64,000 nt of DNA from Siphonodentalium dalli (GCA_032622095.1 CP136061.1:186812369-186876368); one strand, 5' to 3'; numbered from the stretch's first letter, positions 34,792 through 46,097 are shown. The notes: generated by a model from the sequence alone, not told the origin. Translations and numbers: made by a program.

Positions 34792-34922
34792 TGGTAGCTG
34801 ACCTTGTACGCTATTGTACATGTACATATATTTCAGGCAATGTGAGGTAGATAATCTATGCTCAAAATGTTTATCTACCTCACACATATGTACATGTACA
34901 AAAGGATATGGGTCAGCCATGC
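34792..34922. repeat. Long imperfect hairpin
   Basis: Perfect 14-bp arms TGTGAGGTAGATAA (34841) and TTATCTACCTCACA (34871) enclose a 16-nt loop. A second perfect 15-bp pair, TGTACATGTACATAT and its complement, lies outside an asymmetric bulge, and GCTGACC/GGTCAGC lies outside that. It could be a fold-back element or a transcribed hairpin. Confidence 0.6.
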
Positions 34923-35334
34923 CCATTTATAAATGTTTGAACTATACGACTGGCCATATTTTAGTAGGGGGAAAAATTATCAGGGACAGTAGATAAAGCC
35001 TTGAATTTATGTTTTTTAAATTTTGTTGTTGGTATTTTTCAATATTTAAATATACACATGAAATGATTAATAGCCACAACTGGCCCACAAGCATCACAAT
35101 TTACACACCACCAACGAGTAGCTGACAACTCACCGGGTGACCCAGATAGCGTCAGTAAGACTAAGAGTCAAATCTGTATTCAAACCTCTGGACAGCAAGT
35201 CAACGTGCTTAATTGGGACACAAACAAATTACGTTTCTGAAAAAATATCTGACACTTAGAATACAAATAGTAATATTTGTTTTCTGTGTGATATTTTTTG
35301 AGAAACGATATTTTTGACAGAAAATTCCAAGGCC

Positions 35335-35560
35335 AGACAGAATTACATTTCCTAGGCACTTGCCAGGATATCTTGCCCCACCCACTCCCTAAAAAATAAT
35401 TCAACCCCTGCCCACACCTAAAAAATTGGTCCGCAGTTTCCAAGGAGCTTGCCAGGATATGTTACCCCAGAACAAAATTGGACAGCACTCTATTTCCTAG
35501 GCGCTTGCCAGGATATCTTGCCCCACCCGTTCCCAAACAAAATTTCAACCCTTCGCCCCC
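35335..35560 (-). repeat. CCTAGGCRCTTGCCAGGATAT local repeats
   Basis: TTGCCAGGATAT recurs at about 35360, 35448 and 35508, with CCTAGGC and CTTGCCCCACCC beside two of them. The irregular spacing (about 87 and 59 bp) suggests a decayed local duplication just downstream of the minus-strand frame at 35581-36000. Confidence 0.5.
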
Positions 35561-35580
35561 AGAAAATACAAACATTGTGT

Positions 35581-36000
35581 TTAAAAAATCTCAACACCCC
35601 ATTTTGGAATTGTCAGACTCCTTGACTGGAATAGTTCATGGAATGGCGTAAACCACCACAGAACAGCTGTCAGTTTTTTAATGACTTTCTTGCCAATAGA
35701 ATTAACATTGTCCACTGTGAAACTGAACTTTTTGGAAATGAACAGTTCTATTAAGTCATTTTCTAATTTTATATCAGCCCTCCCTCTTGCCGACTCAGTC
35801 ATTTCAGGATAAACTTCCCTATTCATTGATTTCATCAATATTTTGAAAGCATCATTTGTAGTTTCTGGTTTGTTAATAATCTGGTCGGCTTCCGTAACGT
35901 GAATTACGATATATTTGCAGTTGAAATCTGCCAAAACCTTAATCGGTGTGCTGCCTTCGACATTGTGTCCAGTGCCATCAACAGAACTTTTTGCTGTCAC
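35581..36000 (-). pseudogene. Unrecognised minus-strand ORF, truncated by a hAT-like end
   Basis: A 139-residue frame with protein-like composition (DFNCKYIVIHVTEADQII, FTVDNVNSIGKKVIKKL, VLWWFTPFHELFQ). It begins only 8 bp from a hAT-like terminal sequence at 36008, so its upstream part may have been displaced. I recognise no domain. It could be a transposon protein fragment, a pseudogene exon, or chance. Confidence 0.25.
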
Positions 36001-36007
36001 TTTTGAC

Positions 36008-36100
36008 TAGGGTTGAAACGATTAATCGACTAGTCGTAGACGATGCTGAAATGTCAGAACGTCGACTCTGAATTTTGCTGTCGACTAGTCGGAATATAGT
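36008..36100 (+). mobile_element. hAT-like terminal repeat with inner palindrome
   Basis: TAGGGTTGAAACGATTAATC followed by GACTAGTCG, and then CGACTAGTCGG about 60 bp later, resembles the terminal and subterminal repeats of animal hAT MITEs. The opposite end was not located, so the extent (possibly to about 36900) is uncertain. Confidence 0.45.
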
Positions 36101-37019
36101 GTATTAGTTTCATGTATAACGTTTTCAAGATCGATTCCGGCATAAACGGTGTTAACTGCGCGTAAGTTATGGTAAGTATAACGTTTGGTGGCACCCGGAA
36201 TTGACAGTGTTACTAGTATAGACACACACGGACCGGTGACCCGACTATTAATTGGACAAATGAAATTGACAACACAATGTCTCACTCGTCGTTTGAGGTC
36301 AAAGACATCACTGCGACATGATGGCAATGATTGACGCGGCTTTGTAGTTTGTCGGAGACCGCTTTGATACAGACACTGTGTATATTTCCATTGATCTCGC
36401 ACCGTCGGATTATGATGCGACGCTGGGTGCAGGTCGCTTAAGGTGATGTCATTTGTGCTACCGTATATAAATGATACTGACATTAAGAACTGGCTATCGT
36501 ATTCTACAACGTAGCCTATACTATAGGGCGTATTTAGTCGGAACATTAACATTTTATAGTGACACCGCTCGGCACTGGTTTATTGGTGATCACGTGACTA
36601 AACAAAATAATCTCGAACGCTGATATTAAATTTAAAACCTGTATAAATGATTGTGTATCTAATCATTATCCACCACATGTCTAATTATATAATTACATTC
36701 AGTGTGTTGGATAAATATCAAGATGTTTACAGTATTATTTCCCAAATAAATTGGTGTGTATGCAGGGAAATGCGCAATGCAATAGACCACCATTGCATCA
36801 GTCATCAGTGTACGCCATGTACGATGAATTTTCCGTACAATGTTATGGTTGAAAGTTTTGATATCGGGTACCGATAAACAACTTCTCTAACATTTTGGAC
36901 ACAACAATTCCATTATGTGATCACTCAGATCCAAGAGACACTACCCCCACCAGTGACAGCCCTGCCACTACTGCATGGAATATTTAAACGACAACACATG
37001 AGTGGGGTATGATCTCAGC

Positions 37020-37800
37020 TTTAATGTAACATTATAAGCTTGTCCTGCAGATAGCCCATACGCATGGAAAACCAATTAAGCAGAGCCTTCGCTCTGACGA
37101 GAAGCCGAAGCAGAGAACGCTGAAGAAATACTGCTGTACAGCGCAGGCATGAGCATGGCCCGACGAGCTAAGGTACGATTCGGAGCCGGCGCCCAAGAAT
37201 TGCTATGAGGCGCCCTAAGCAATAAGCACACACGGCCACCAGGGAGAAGCCCAACGAGTGCGACGCAGGAATGGCAGTAGAGACCACTGGACAGCCCAAC
37301 TCCCTATGGCTAAGCACCGTGGTATGGGCGGGTAACACCAAAGTTACCCCTGCAGGACGCACCAAAGCTGGATCAATGGCACTGATGACACAGCACCTGA
37401 AAGGGAAAACAAACAGCAGCAACGAGATGCAAACACACAGGGCCCTAGGCCCAAAACAAAACAGGCATCACAGAACAATGAATATGGCGTGCCACTCGGG
37501 CCGCCGAACAAAGCGGGGCATGGAGCTCCAAGGGGGAGGGAGGGAGCGCGATGCGTATAATTCAAGAGTGAATTGCTTTTTCAGTTACCGGAAGGAGGCA
37601 GCATTCTGGGCGGATGTAAAATGCGGACTTTAAGTTCGGCCGATACGGAACGGATTGTACTGAAAAACCGGAACGTCTGCCGGATGACAGGATCAAAGAA
37701 CCACATAAATCACCCCGAACCTTATCGGCCCTGGGTGCATTAGGTTTCACAACAGAAACGCTAAAATACAAATCATCCGCAGCAGACATGTTTACAGCGA
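37020..37800. other. GC-rich block of unknown origin
   Basis: Clearly richer in G and C than the surrounding intron. The + frame 37271-37633 and overlapping minus frames are open for 70-120 codons but have low-complexity, non-homologous translations. It may be a fragment of the GC-rich interior of a retroelement. The flanks 36600-37019 and 37801-38684 show nothing I can name. Confidence 0.3.
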
Positions 37801-38684
37801 CAACGGAAGTACCGAATTAACTCCCCTGACTCCAAAACAATTAATGGAATGGAAATGGAAAAAGTTGTCGGCGGTGTTCGTAAACCAGACTTAAAAATTT
37901 GTGTCGCCTAAGGCTTAATTAATTTTGGTTTTGTAGGGCAGTAGTAGATCTATTTATTTTATTTTATTAGGGCATAACCCGTTTGTAATGAATAGTAAAA
38001 TTTCATAGATGCATTGTACAACTGACAAGTTTTGAGTGTTTTCAAAAACTTTTCATCTCCGAAGGAAAGGGTCCGGAATGTGATCCACGAGACCGTTAGA
38101 AATACTTTATAGGCCTCTTTGCCCTCATCAATTGAAAATAATAATGATTTGAAGATGTTTACACATGTATAACCATAAATAAGAGAATTTTCGGATGGTC
38201 ATGAGAGGTTGCACATCGACTGATTTGGACTCTTCCGATTATGACAACTGTACCGGAAACATTCTACTGATCCCTCTACATTTTGTCTGTAATTGTTAAA
38301 AATTGGTGATATCACAAAAATTTTGTTTTAACTTATTTACACACCCTGCAGTCATTAATCAGTCAAGACTTGAGAGGCTTAATAGTATTTCTATAATATT
38401 TTATAATACCAAAAGAAACATTTTATTTTGTATCATTTTGTGGTATATAGGTTGAAGTTGATAAAACATATTTTAACTTTCTTTCAACACATATCTTCAC
38501 TTTGCTAACTTTATGTAACCTGCCTTTTGATAAATTGTCACTTTTCTGAAGCTCCAATCAAATCTTCAATATTTCTTCATTGATTGTTTGATTTGAACTA
38601 GCAGAAACCTGCATAAAAACTCTTGAAAAATTAATATGATAGTAGTAAATTTGCATTGATCCTTCTATCCTGTGTTCTTTGCAG

Positions 38685-38818
38685 CCCCGCATGAAAGAGA
38701 TAGAAAGGCGGATGTCTGAACGGGGCGACAGAATCAAAGTGCTCAAAGACAAGATGAATCGAGTAGAAGATGAAGTATTTGAAGACTTCTGCCAACAAAT
38801 TGGTGTTGCTAATATAAG
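38685..38818 (+). CDS. SMC1A: SMC1A exon 12 (C-terminal coiled coil)
   Basis: A 134-nt exon with a TTCTTTGCAG acceptor and a GTATAA donor. It encodes PRMKEIERRMSERGD and then the highly conserved DKMNRVEDEVFEDFC and IGVANIR, which are diagnostic for SMC1A. It leaves in phase 2 with a split Arg codon (AG/A). The following intron holds the second DIRS-like element, which runs right up to the next exon. Confidence 0.97.
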
Positions 38819-39420
38819 GTATAAATGAATAACTGTAATAACTAAGAACATCCCTAACCAGATGTGTTAGTGGTTAGCTTGAGAATGTGCTGTACTCAAA
38901 TCAAGGCAGTTAAATTTAAATTTACAGTAATTTAATTCAGGTTATGTATTATATGATGACCATATACTCTTTGAAGGTTTGCTCACTTGGAAAAAATTCT
39001 TATTATTTGAACATTCCCTCCAAATGATTGGACAGGAATCCTATGTCTTCTGAACTTTTATTATCAAAACACCCCTCTAAATTAATAATAGACCATTCCA
39101 ATGTATACTTTTATAACTGTGTGCGAGACTTCATTAAGAAAATGGTTAATTTGGTGCTCACCCTCACAGAATGCTTATTTTCACTTAGTTAGAAATTTGA
39201 CTGTCCATATCCAAATCATGGAGCCTATAATAACTGAGAAAATCATTGTATTCCCGTCAAAGATACGTTACACACTGAACTACATGTTATATACATGTTC
39301 TCTTATTCACAAAGAGAGGATCTATGAGATCCGTTTAAAATTTATTATTTTGGTACGAAATAGCTTAAGTACCTTTTTGAATCATTATTATGACGTAGCA
39401 GGTCACAGGTCCACTAGCTG

Positions 39421-39449
39421 TATATAAGCGAGAGGACACACAGGTAAGG
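39421..39449 (+). promoter_or_regulatory. TATA box and 5' splice-site-like motif in left ITR of element B
   Basis: TATATAAG at 39421-39428 is followed by CAG/GTAAGG at 39441-39449, a consensus donor. TGACGTAGCAGGTCACAGG lies just upstream. The right ITR carries the same set inverted (43637-43665), pointing left. DIRS ITRs are known to hold promoters; here activity is inferred only. Confidence 0.4.
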
Positions 39450-40003
39450 TCTCTTTTCATCTTTGTGCGACAAGATTGAGGGAAGTAAACGCTATGAGGA
39501 AATGAACCACACATTATTGTCGGGTTCATTTTTTAGTTTAACCTAATCCGTTCCAAATTTTTAACTTTTGTTGTGACTTCGTTTCAATTTGAGAAACGAC
39601 ACAATACTTGTTAAATTAATATCAGAGTGACAATTTCATTCAATTTCACTTGAATTTATTTGTCTTACGTAAAATAAAATTAAAAATATCTTTGCTCTGT
39701 TGAGAATTGTGGGAAATTTCCCAACTTCCGGTAACGACGCACATGGTTTACAATTCCGAATTGTCTTTTCCGGTTCGCGTGTCAAACTCTCTTCTGGAAC
39801 TATGTTTACACAGTCCACTTGCTATGTTATATCTGTTCATTTGGTTTTAGAATGTAAGTATTATTTCGAACCTTCGATCAGTGAGACAACATTGGATTTG
39901 TAACTTTGTTTACGTTGAAATCGTCACATGACAACATTGGATTTGTTTACGTTGAAATTGTCACTCACAATTATGTTTCATGTTGACAAATGTAGCGAAT
40001 GCG

Positions 40004-40159
40004 TAGGGAGCAAATTAACTGGCATCGCATCGCAATTTGCTACCCACATTTGTATGGATTATAGCTATGTAATTTGTCATGACTTTGCTATGACTTTAGC
40101 ACAATGATATCAAATTAACTTATTTGCTAATCCAAATTTCAACAGTTATTTGCTCCCTG
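40004..40159. mobile_element. hAT-type MITE (CAGGGAGCAAATTAA family), copy 1
   Basis: Ends TAGGGAGCAAATTAACTGG and TTATTTGCTCCCTG are inverted, with GCATCGCAATTTGC inside. It lies within DIRS-like element B. No clear flanking duplication. Confidence 0.6.
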
Positions 40160-40688
40160 CAAAATTAGGGATCAGGTTTGGGTCCATTTTCGTTTATCTA
40201 TGAATTAACTCACTTTGTGTGGTTTTGCTTGGTTCATAGTTCACTATGAATTAGTTTACTATACACACTGAGGTTGTTTGCCAACAAAATAACTTGGTGT
40301 CCAGTGATCAGATCGCTCTGACACAAGTCATAACGTGACTCATCAGTCACCTAATTTCATGGTAAATTTTGAGGTCCCTTTCCTGATCCTTATCAATGGT
40401 CAAAAACAGGCTATTTTTCTTCCTCGTGTGACCTCGGCTTCAGTAACCCCATTGTCAAGCAGGCTCAGGCTAATCCAATTCCTCGTTCCATGCAGACCTT
40501 GAGGTGGCCCAGCCGCATACTCCACCAATGTCACTGTAGGCAAAAGGTGCCATACTGTTCCGAGGGTAGTTTCTAGTGTTCACGGATCCAACCATGCTTG
40601 ACCGCTCCTGCTGGATCCTACCTCAGATTTTCGTCCTCCCACCTCCCTTTCACTAGCAGGTGCGATGAACCAAGATCTGTCGGCCCCC

Positions 40689-40857
40689 CAGGGAGCAAAT
40701 TAACTGGTATCGCATCGCAATTTGCCATCCAAATTTGGATAATAGCCATGCAATTTGGTATGAATTTTATGTGATTTGAGATTGAGAACAATGCTCTCTA
40801 ATCATGTCAATGTGAGGCTATTTGATAATCTAAATTTCCAAATTAATTTGCTCCCTG
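40689..40857. mobile_element. hAT-type MITE (CAGGGAGCAAATTAA family), copy 2
   Basis: 169 bp with ends CAGGGAGCAAATTAACTGG and AATTAATTTGCTCCCTG, and the same GCATCGCAATTTGCCAT interior as copy 1. It is inserted in the GC-rich interior of DIRS-like element B. Confidence 0.7.
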
Positions 40858-41743
40858 GAGTCCACCCTCAGGTGGAATTGCTGATAAGACCACTTCCCGG
40901 GACTCTGCATGGCATTCAGATGCTTGATATTTGGCGGAGGGCGGATTCTAGCAAGTGTATCGGCTGGGGCTGTAGCGATTCATCGTAAATTTCATTGGGG
41001 TGATACGTGTATAGCGATACACGAATTAATTAATATCTGCAGATCTATGGGTTAGTGTAAACCAACGTTTCGGTTTATTCTATGTAAACTATAATTGACT
41101 GATCTGCCCAATAACCATGTAGTTCAATGCAGATAGTGTTCTTTTAGAAACACTAGTGTAGTGTATCGTTATCTGTATCGTTTCATTGGTCGGTTATCTG
41201 GATTTGTATCGTGTCATGACCAAGTGTGTCCCGCTGCCCTGATGGCTGCACAGCGTGATTCTGCTTCTCGTCCGATTTTAAGCTGGCTCCGGGTTAGGGG
41301 GAAACGGTCTGCACATTAATCATACCTCGATGCCATCTTTCCAGGCTTTACCCAGCCCTGTTTATTCAGTTTTTTACTATACAGAAAAATGATGATCTGG
41401 TATGATGATCTGACATTTAGTTACAATTCTAATTAACAGGGGTGTTTGCCATCTGACGAGAATTACGATTCTCACTTTGGATTTCGGAAAACGCTTGCTG
41501 CTACATGTATTTCTTGTGTCTGTGTGGAAAAATAAATAGAGAAAATTGCAGGGCATCGAGGGGAATCAGACGCAGTTTCTCTCCTCCGGTAGGGGGAACC
41601 GAGCGTTGGGCCATCAGACAGCGCGCCGTCTAATGCCGGGTAATCTCGGGTGCTGTACATAACAGTGAACATAGCGCAGTCATCGGCCGGGGCAGAGACT
41701 TTTAACAGACACTCAATTTGTTGTATAAACCATGGAGTTTTAC

Positions 41744-42037
41744 CAGGGCTCAAACTTATTACCTTTCACTTGTCCCTGATTGGCATTGTACTTTGTTTAT
41801 GGGAAAACGATCGATTCTTCTGAATGTAAATTCTACCAGCCTTCGAAAATTCCCAATGATTGTTCACCTGTAGTGCCAGGCTTAGATCTATTCTCTAACG
41901 ATATCATGGCTTTTATAGTTTGGGTTAGCTTATCGGGTTAAGATATAGACAATTGAACTCATGCAATCTTCTGAGGTGGCTGGTAACAAATAAACCTGTT
42001 CCATGGGAACAGGCACATTTCAGAATTTTGAGCCCTG
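41744..42037. mobile_element. CAGGGCTCAAA-TIR element, copy 1
   Basis: An 11-bp inverted end pair CAGGGCTCAAA / TTTGAGCCCTG bounds 294 bp. hAT-like ends, but no target duplication was seen. Confidence 0.4.
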
Positions 42038-42952
42038 CGTCATGTCAACGACATACCGTGATGCCCTGAATGATTGAGTCCTTTGCCGCCAGGGGGTTGT
42101 GGGTGGCTTTTCGGGATTTGGTGGGCGGTGTGGCTCGTTGCCGGTCGCCGGGGGCTCTCATTGAGAGCTTTCCGCTGGGTGGCTGTGGGCCATGCTTCTG
42201 GCTGGGTCCTGGGGTGCTGCCCGTGGTTCTGCTGTGGTTGGGGGGGTCGGTTGTTTAGGGCATTGCTGTACTCAGTGCTCCTTTTTGACACGCTGTCTTG
42301 AATAACTCAAACAGACGGGCAATCCGTCTAACGGCGCACATGAGGCAATCACCGTTGGCGACAGATGAGTCTCTGCCCACGGGGAGGAACTAGGGTCCGG
42401 GTCCTCGCTGTATGAGCGGCAGACAACCGTCAGACCATACACACATATGTCTGGTCGTCGTAACATGACTCCTCTCGACCAAATGTCGAACGAGACTATG
42501 CCTTCTCCTTAGTGGCTACGGTGGGCTGGAAACACGAACAGCTCATGGATCCGGGGCTTTTGTCTGTTAAGAACAATCAGTGAATAACAAGAAGACACAT
42601 TCTTCTTGTTATCAACATTCTGGTTGTTTTTAGTCCTTCATCATCCACAGCCTGTTCATCCTTTCCGACCGTTTGAACTTTGAAGTTGTTCCATCTCGAT
42701 GGGCTTCCTCCTTCCAAACATTTTCTAATATATTACATTCAGGCCTCCAAGTGTCCCTTTCAATCAAGGTAACTGAATACACTCGATTGGATCGACAGGC
42801 TGTGGAGGTAGTTTACAACTCGGGACTCTCCGAACTTTTTTCTTCTCGATTGTTTCGATACCAGAAAACATTTTAGGAATTTCAAAATCCTATCACGCTC
42901 ATGATGAACTTCGTTTACCAGGGGTTTTTCCAACCAGTTTCACGGCTCATAG

Positions 42953-43257
42953 CAGGGCTCAAAATGCATTTAATTTTGCGAGAATCAAATGCCGAATCAA
43001 GTTAGTCATAAAGCACTGAAAATTAAAAAGTTTTGCAAGAATCGTTACAAGAATCGATTCGGTGATTCTCGTTGAATCTTAAGGCCTGCATAGTAAATGC
43101 TGGTCATGTCATGGTCCAATGGAAATGGCTTATATCCGGTATATTTCTTACTCGAAGTAAAGTTTTTGCACTTTTGAAAACAATAACATGGGTTTTCCTG
43201 GGTGGCAATTGGACGCTCACTACACTGTGCGCCTCATAATAATTATTTTGAGCCTTG
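42953..43257. mobile_element. CAGGGCTCAAA-TIR element, copy 2
   Basis: CAGGGCTCAAAAT on the left and ATTTTGAGCCTTG on the right bound 305 bp. Only the ends are shared with the copy at 41744, so the interiors differ or have diverged. Confidence 0.4.
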
Positions 43258-43460
43258 ACCGGTTGTTCACAAAATTGGGTTTGCACCTTTACTGACAGGA
43301 TGTCTCACAATCATGGTTATGCGGCTATTCCAATCTGGGTTTTCTTCGCCAGAAATGAGGTTTGGTATGTTTCTAATCGTATTTACATTAAAAAGAATTG
43401 CTCTTAACCAAAATAAAATAGTATCTCATTAATCACAGCCTCCTCCTATGAGTTGATTCT

Positions 43461-43554
43461 AACATGTAGTTCAGTGTGTAATGTATCTTTGGCGGGAATA
43501 TAACATTTTCAATAGAAAATACATATTCCCTAATAAAATACTTACACACTGAAC
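43461..43554 (+). repeat. Internal complementary region of DIRS-like element B
   Basis: The first half complements the left outer end (39249-39290) with few changes; the second half complements the right outer end (43863 back to about 43809) almost perfectly. The switch is at 43497-43501. It lies about 70 bp inside the right ITR, as in elements A and C. Confidence 0.82.
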
Positions 43555-43869
43555 TCACATGTCCCTCCCAAATTGGGATTTCCCCTCCCCGCTGCTCGGT
43601 CACACCCCTCGAATCTTGTAAGAGGATGAAAAGAGACCTTACCTGTGTGTCCTCTCGCTTATATACAGCTAGTGGGCACGTGACCTGTGACCTGCTACGT
43701 CATAATAATGATTCAAAAAGGTACTTAAGGTATTTCGTACCAAAATAATAAATTTTAAACGGATCTCATAGATCCTCTCTTTGTGAATAAGAATGAATAT
43801 AACATGTAGTTCAGTGTGTAAGTATCTTATTAGGGAATATGTATTTTCTATTGAAAATGTTATTTTCAG

Positions 43870-43991
43870 ACAATATGAGGAGAGGGAACTGAGAGCCCAG
43901 CAAGAAAGGGCAAAGAAAAAACTGGAATTTGAAAACCAGAAATTCAGATTACAGAACCAGATTGAATTTGAGCGATCCAAAGACACATGGG
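43870..43991 (+). CDS. SMC1A: SMC1A exon 13 (C-terminal coiled coil)
   Basis: A 122-nt exon encoding RQYEERELRAQQERAKKK then LEFENQKFRLQNQIEFE, matching SMC1A. The acceptor is TTATTTTCAG; only the last six intron bases (TTTCAG) lie outside a DIRS-like element that ends at 43863. The donor is GTGACT after TGG G, so the exon leaves in phase 1, the only phase-1 intron here, and G/CA makes an Ala codon with exon 14. Read-through would add three codons and a TAA, but homology resumes cleanly in exon 14. Confidence 0.94.
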
Positions 43992-44380
43992 GTGACTATG
44001 ATTAATTAATATACAGAAATATGTCCAAAATACATAAACGGCTCTTTCAAATTGTATATAAGTAAATAGACACTCTTTGTCGAAGACTTTTGGCCACCTG
44101 GCTTTCTTCAGTGTTGATTTAGTTCAAATTTCTACATGGAACCTGACCTTTTTGTGACTTAAATGCTTCTCGCCCCTGCCAAGTAAACATTTGATGACCC
44201 ACCCATCTCCACAGTACCGTCAATACAGAGAGTTGGGTTTACCCGAAACTTCCCATTATAATAAATTTTTTTTTTAATTCTACTACACACATGCATGTTA
44301 TACTTGGGCCTAAAAAAAAGCTTGTGTTGAGTGTATTCCTACCTATCAAAAAATTCACCCCGACCTTAAACTTTCTGTTA

Positions 44381-45686
44381 CCGTACTGACCCGGTTCAAA
44401 GCCCATCCCCGTGTTTAAGCCCACCCATATATTTTGGCCAAATTCCATGCACAGGGGTATATTCGTGTTTAAGCCCACCCCAAATTTTGTTCAATTTCAG
44501 CAGTGGTAAGTAAGTATTTGCTAATGATACTCCCCAAATAAATAATTCCAAGAAGTATTATTCACAAACGATCGGTGACGGCGAGAATGCCACGAAAAAT
44601 GGAAAGTTATAATTCGTAGGTAAGTGATGAAATAAAATAAAGTGAATCTTAAATTCACATTTCTTTATTCAATTATACTTCCCTGGGGAAACCAAACATT
44701 TAACAGACATAAAATACAATAGAACCCACTTGCTAACAGTGTATAGCTTTAAAAGCCATGTACGGCTATGCGCGTGCAATACTTTTAAGTTTAATCAAAG
44801 CGCACCTGTTCCAACTACAGTACCGGTACTGTAAAAACATATTTTTCGTGTTCAGTGACAACGTAGACCTGTGTGTTCCTACATGTGGCCAAACACAAAG
44901 AACTGGTCTCTTGGTTATGTAAACACACAGTGGGTATCATAATGGAGCAGAAGGGGGAACTTGTCAATTAACAAAAATGTCTTCCAAACTGCGTCAACTT
45001 TATTCACTCGAAACCAAAATATTCAAACACGTGCTTTTGTATACGTTTTTTATACGTTTTAGCATTCGGCAAACCTCGTCAGATTCCGTCACCGTTTGCC
45101 CCCCAGAGGTCACAGGTCGAGGAGTTCAGAATGCCGTTTTAGTAGAAATACAACTGCCTTGTCAGTGCAGCCAGTGCTGTTAAATAATTACACTCACTGG
45201 CTTTTGTTAAACATTCAATTAGTCGCCATTGTAACATCCTCTATGTAGACAATGGATCACGAATAAAGCGCCGGGCTTATTATTTTCCTAATCCGATTAA
45301 ATCTGAACATTGATATAAACTATAGTCAGACTATAGATAACCCACACTCCCGCTTACATAATAACCAGGGCATTCCTGACTCCAAGCATACACTTTGGGA
45401 ACAAGACGGCTGTCAGTCAAGACTACTTACATAATAGTGTCATTTTAACATGGGAATGTTGTCCAATAAAACTACAAGACTTAAAGTGTTATTATAATAT
45501 TTAATATTCACATTTAATTGAAAAAATTCCCAAATAATCGGCGTTAGATCGGCTTTCATCAGTTTTACTGTCCCGATTTCTTAGGATTTTTGGTTTGCAA
45601 AGGGCCATATCCGAGTTTAAGCCCACTTGGATTTTTGAGCTCAAATAAAACAAAGGCCCCCTGGGCCTAAACGTGGGTCAGTACGG
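44381..45686. mobile_element. TIR element with TA target site (CCGTACTGACCC ends)
   Basis: Inverted ends CCGTACTGACCC / GGGTCAGTACGG are flanked by TA on both sides. Subterminal GTTTAAGCCCAC motifs occur twice on the left (about 44414 and 44467) and once in the same orientation on the right (about 45623). The 1.3 kb interior has no transposase. The TA site suggests the Tc1/mariner supergroup; this is inference. Confidence 0.65.
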
Positions 45687-46097
45687 TATTATTATTTCTT
45701 CTCCATATTCATAAATGATGACTGGACTCTCTGCAGTTAAGATTATTCTAAAGTACTTCCATTGAACCACATGCTAAAGAGAGATAAAACTAATTGGTGA
45801 GGATTAGACTGCAAACAACAAAGGAAAGGATTTTATGCATCTACCGGCATATACAGAACATTAGTGAACAACAAGTGTTTATTTCATGTTTCCATACATA
45901 TTGTTTTTATACGCCCATTTGAAAAAAGGCCATATCATGTGATTGGTCTGTCCATCCTGTCCATTAGCAGTTTTAGTTTCCGGATGATAACTGTAGTTTG
46001 GGTTATTTTAACGGAACTAAATTTGGTATGTGAGTTTTCCAGACCAAATTACAGGTTAAGTTCGAACTTGTGTTTACTCTGATTATTTTGTACCGAC

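Larger units (their letters stand above)
39249..43863 (+). mobile_element. DIRS-like retrotransposon B, ending 6 nt before exon 13 acceptor
   Basis: About 4.6 kb, filling most of intron 12. Inverted terminal repeats of about 190 bp lie at 39270-39461 and 43625-43820. The ICR at 43461-43554 joins the reverse complement of the left end (through GGGAATA) to that of the right end (from ATAACATTTTC), which places the boundaries at about 39249 and 43863. The interior is degenerate; a trace at 40941-40973 reads ADSSKCIGWGC, like the DAS-GWG motif of DIRS RNase H. It contains two CAGGGAGCAAATTAA MITEs and two CAGGGCTCAAA elements. No target duplication: joining the flanks gives AAAATCATTG/TTTCAG. Confidence 0.82.

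Noticed and set aside
34841-34884. let-7 microRNA gene
   Set aside because: Only the eight seed letters match; the following bases and hairpin geometry do not match let-7.
36085-36552. 155-codon minus frame
   Set aside because: It starts in hAT-like terminal sequence and its translation has no domain or protein-like pattern; chance frame in a mobile element.
37271-37633. 120-codon + frame in the GC-rich island
   Set aside because: Overlapping frames on the opposite strand are equally open and the translation has no recognisable features.
43793-44005. Exon 13 frame reading through to TAA at 44003 as the gene end
   Set aside because: SMC1A homology resumes in exon 14 with correct phase, so the read-through is intron.
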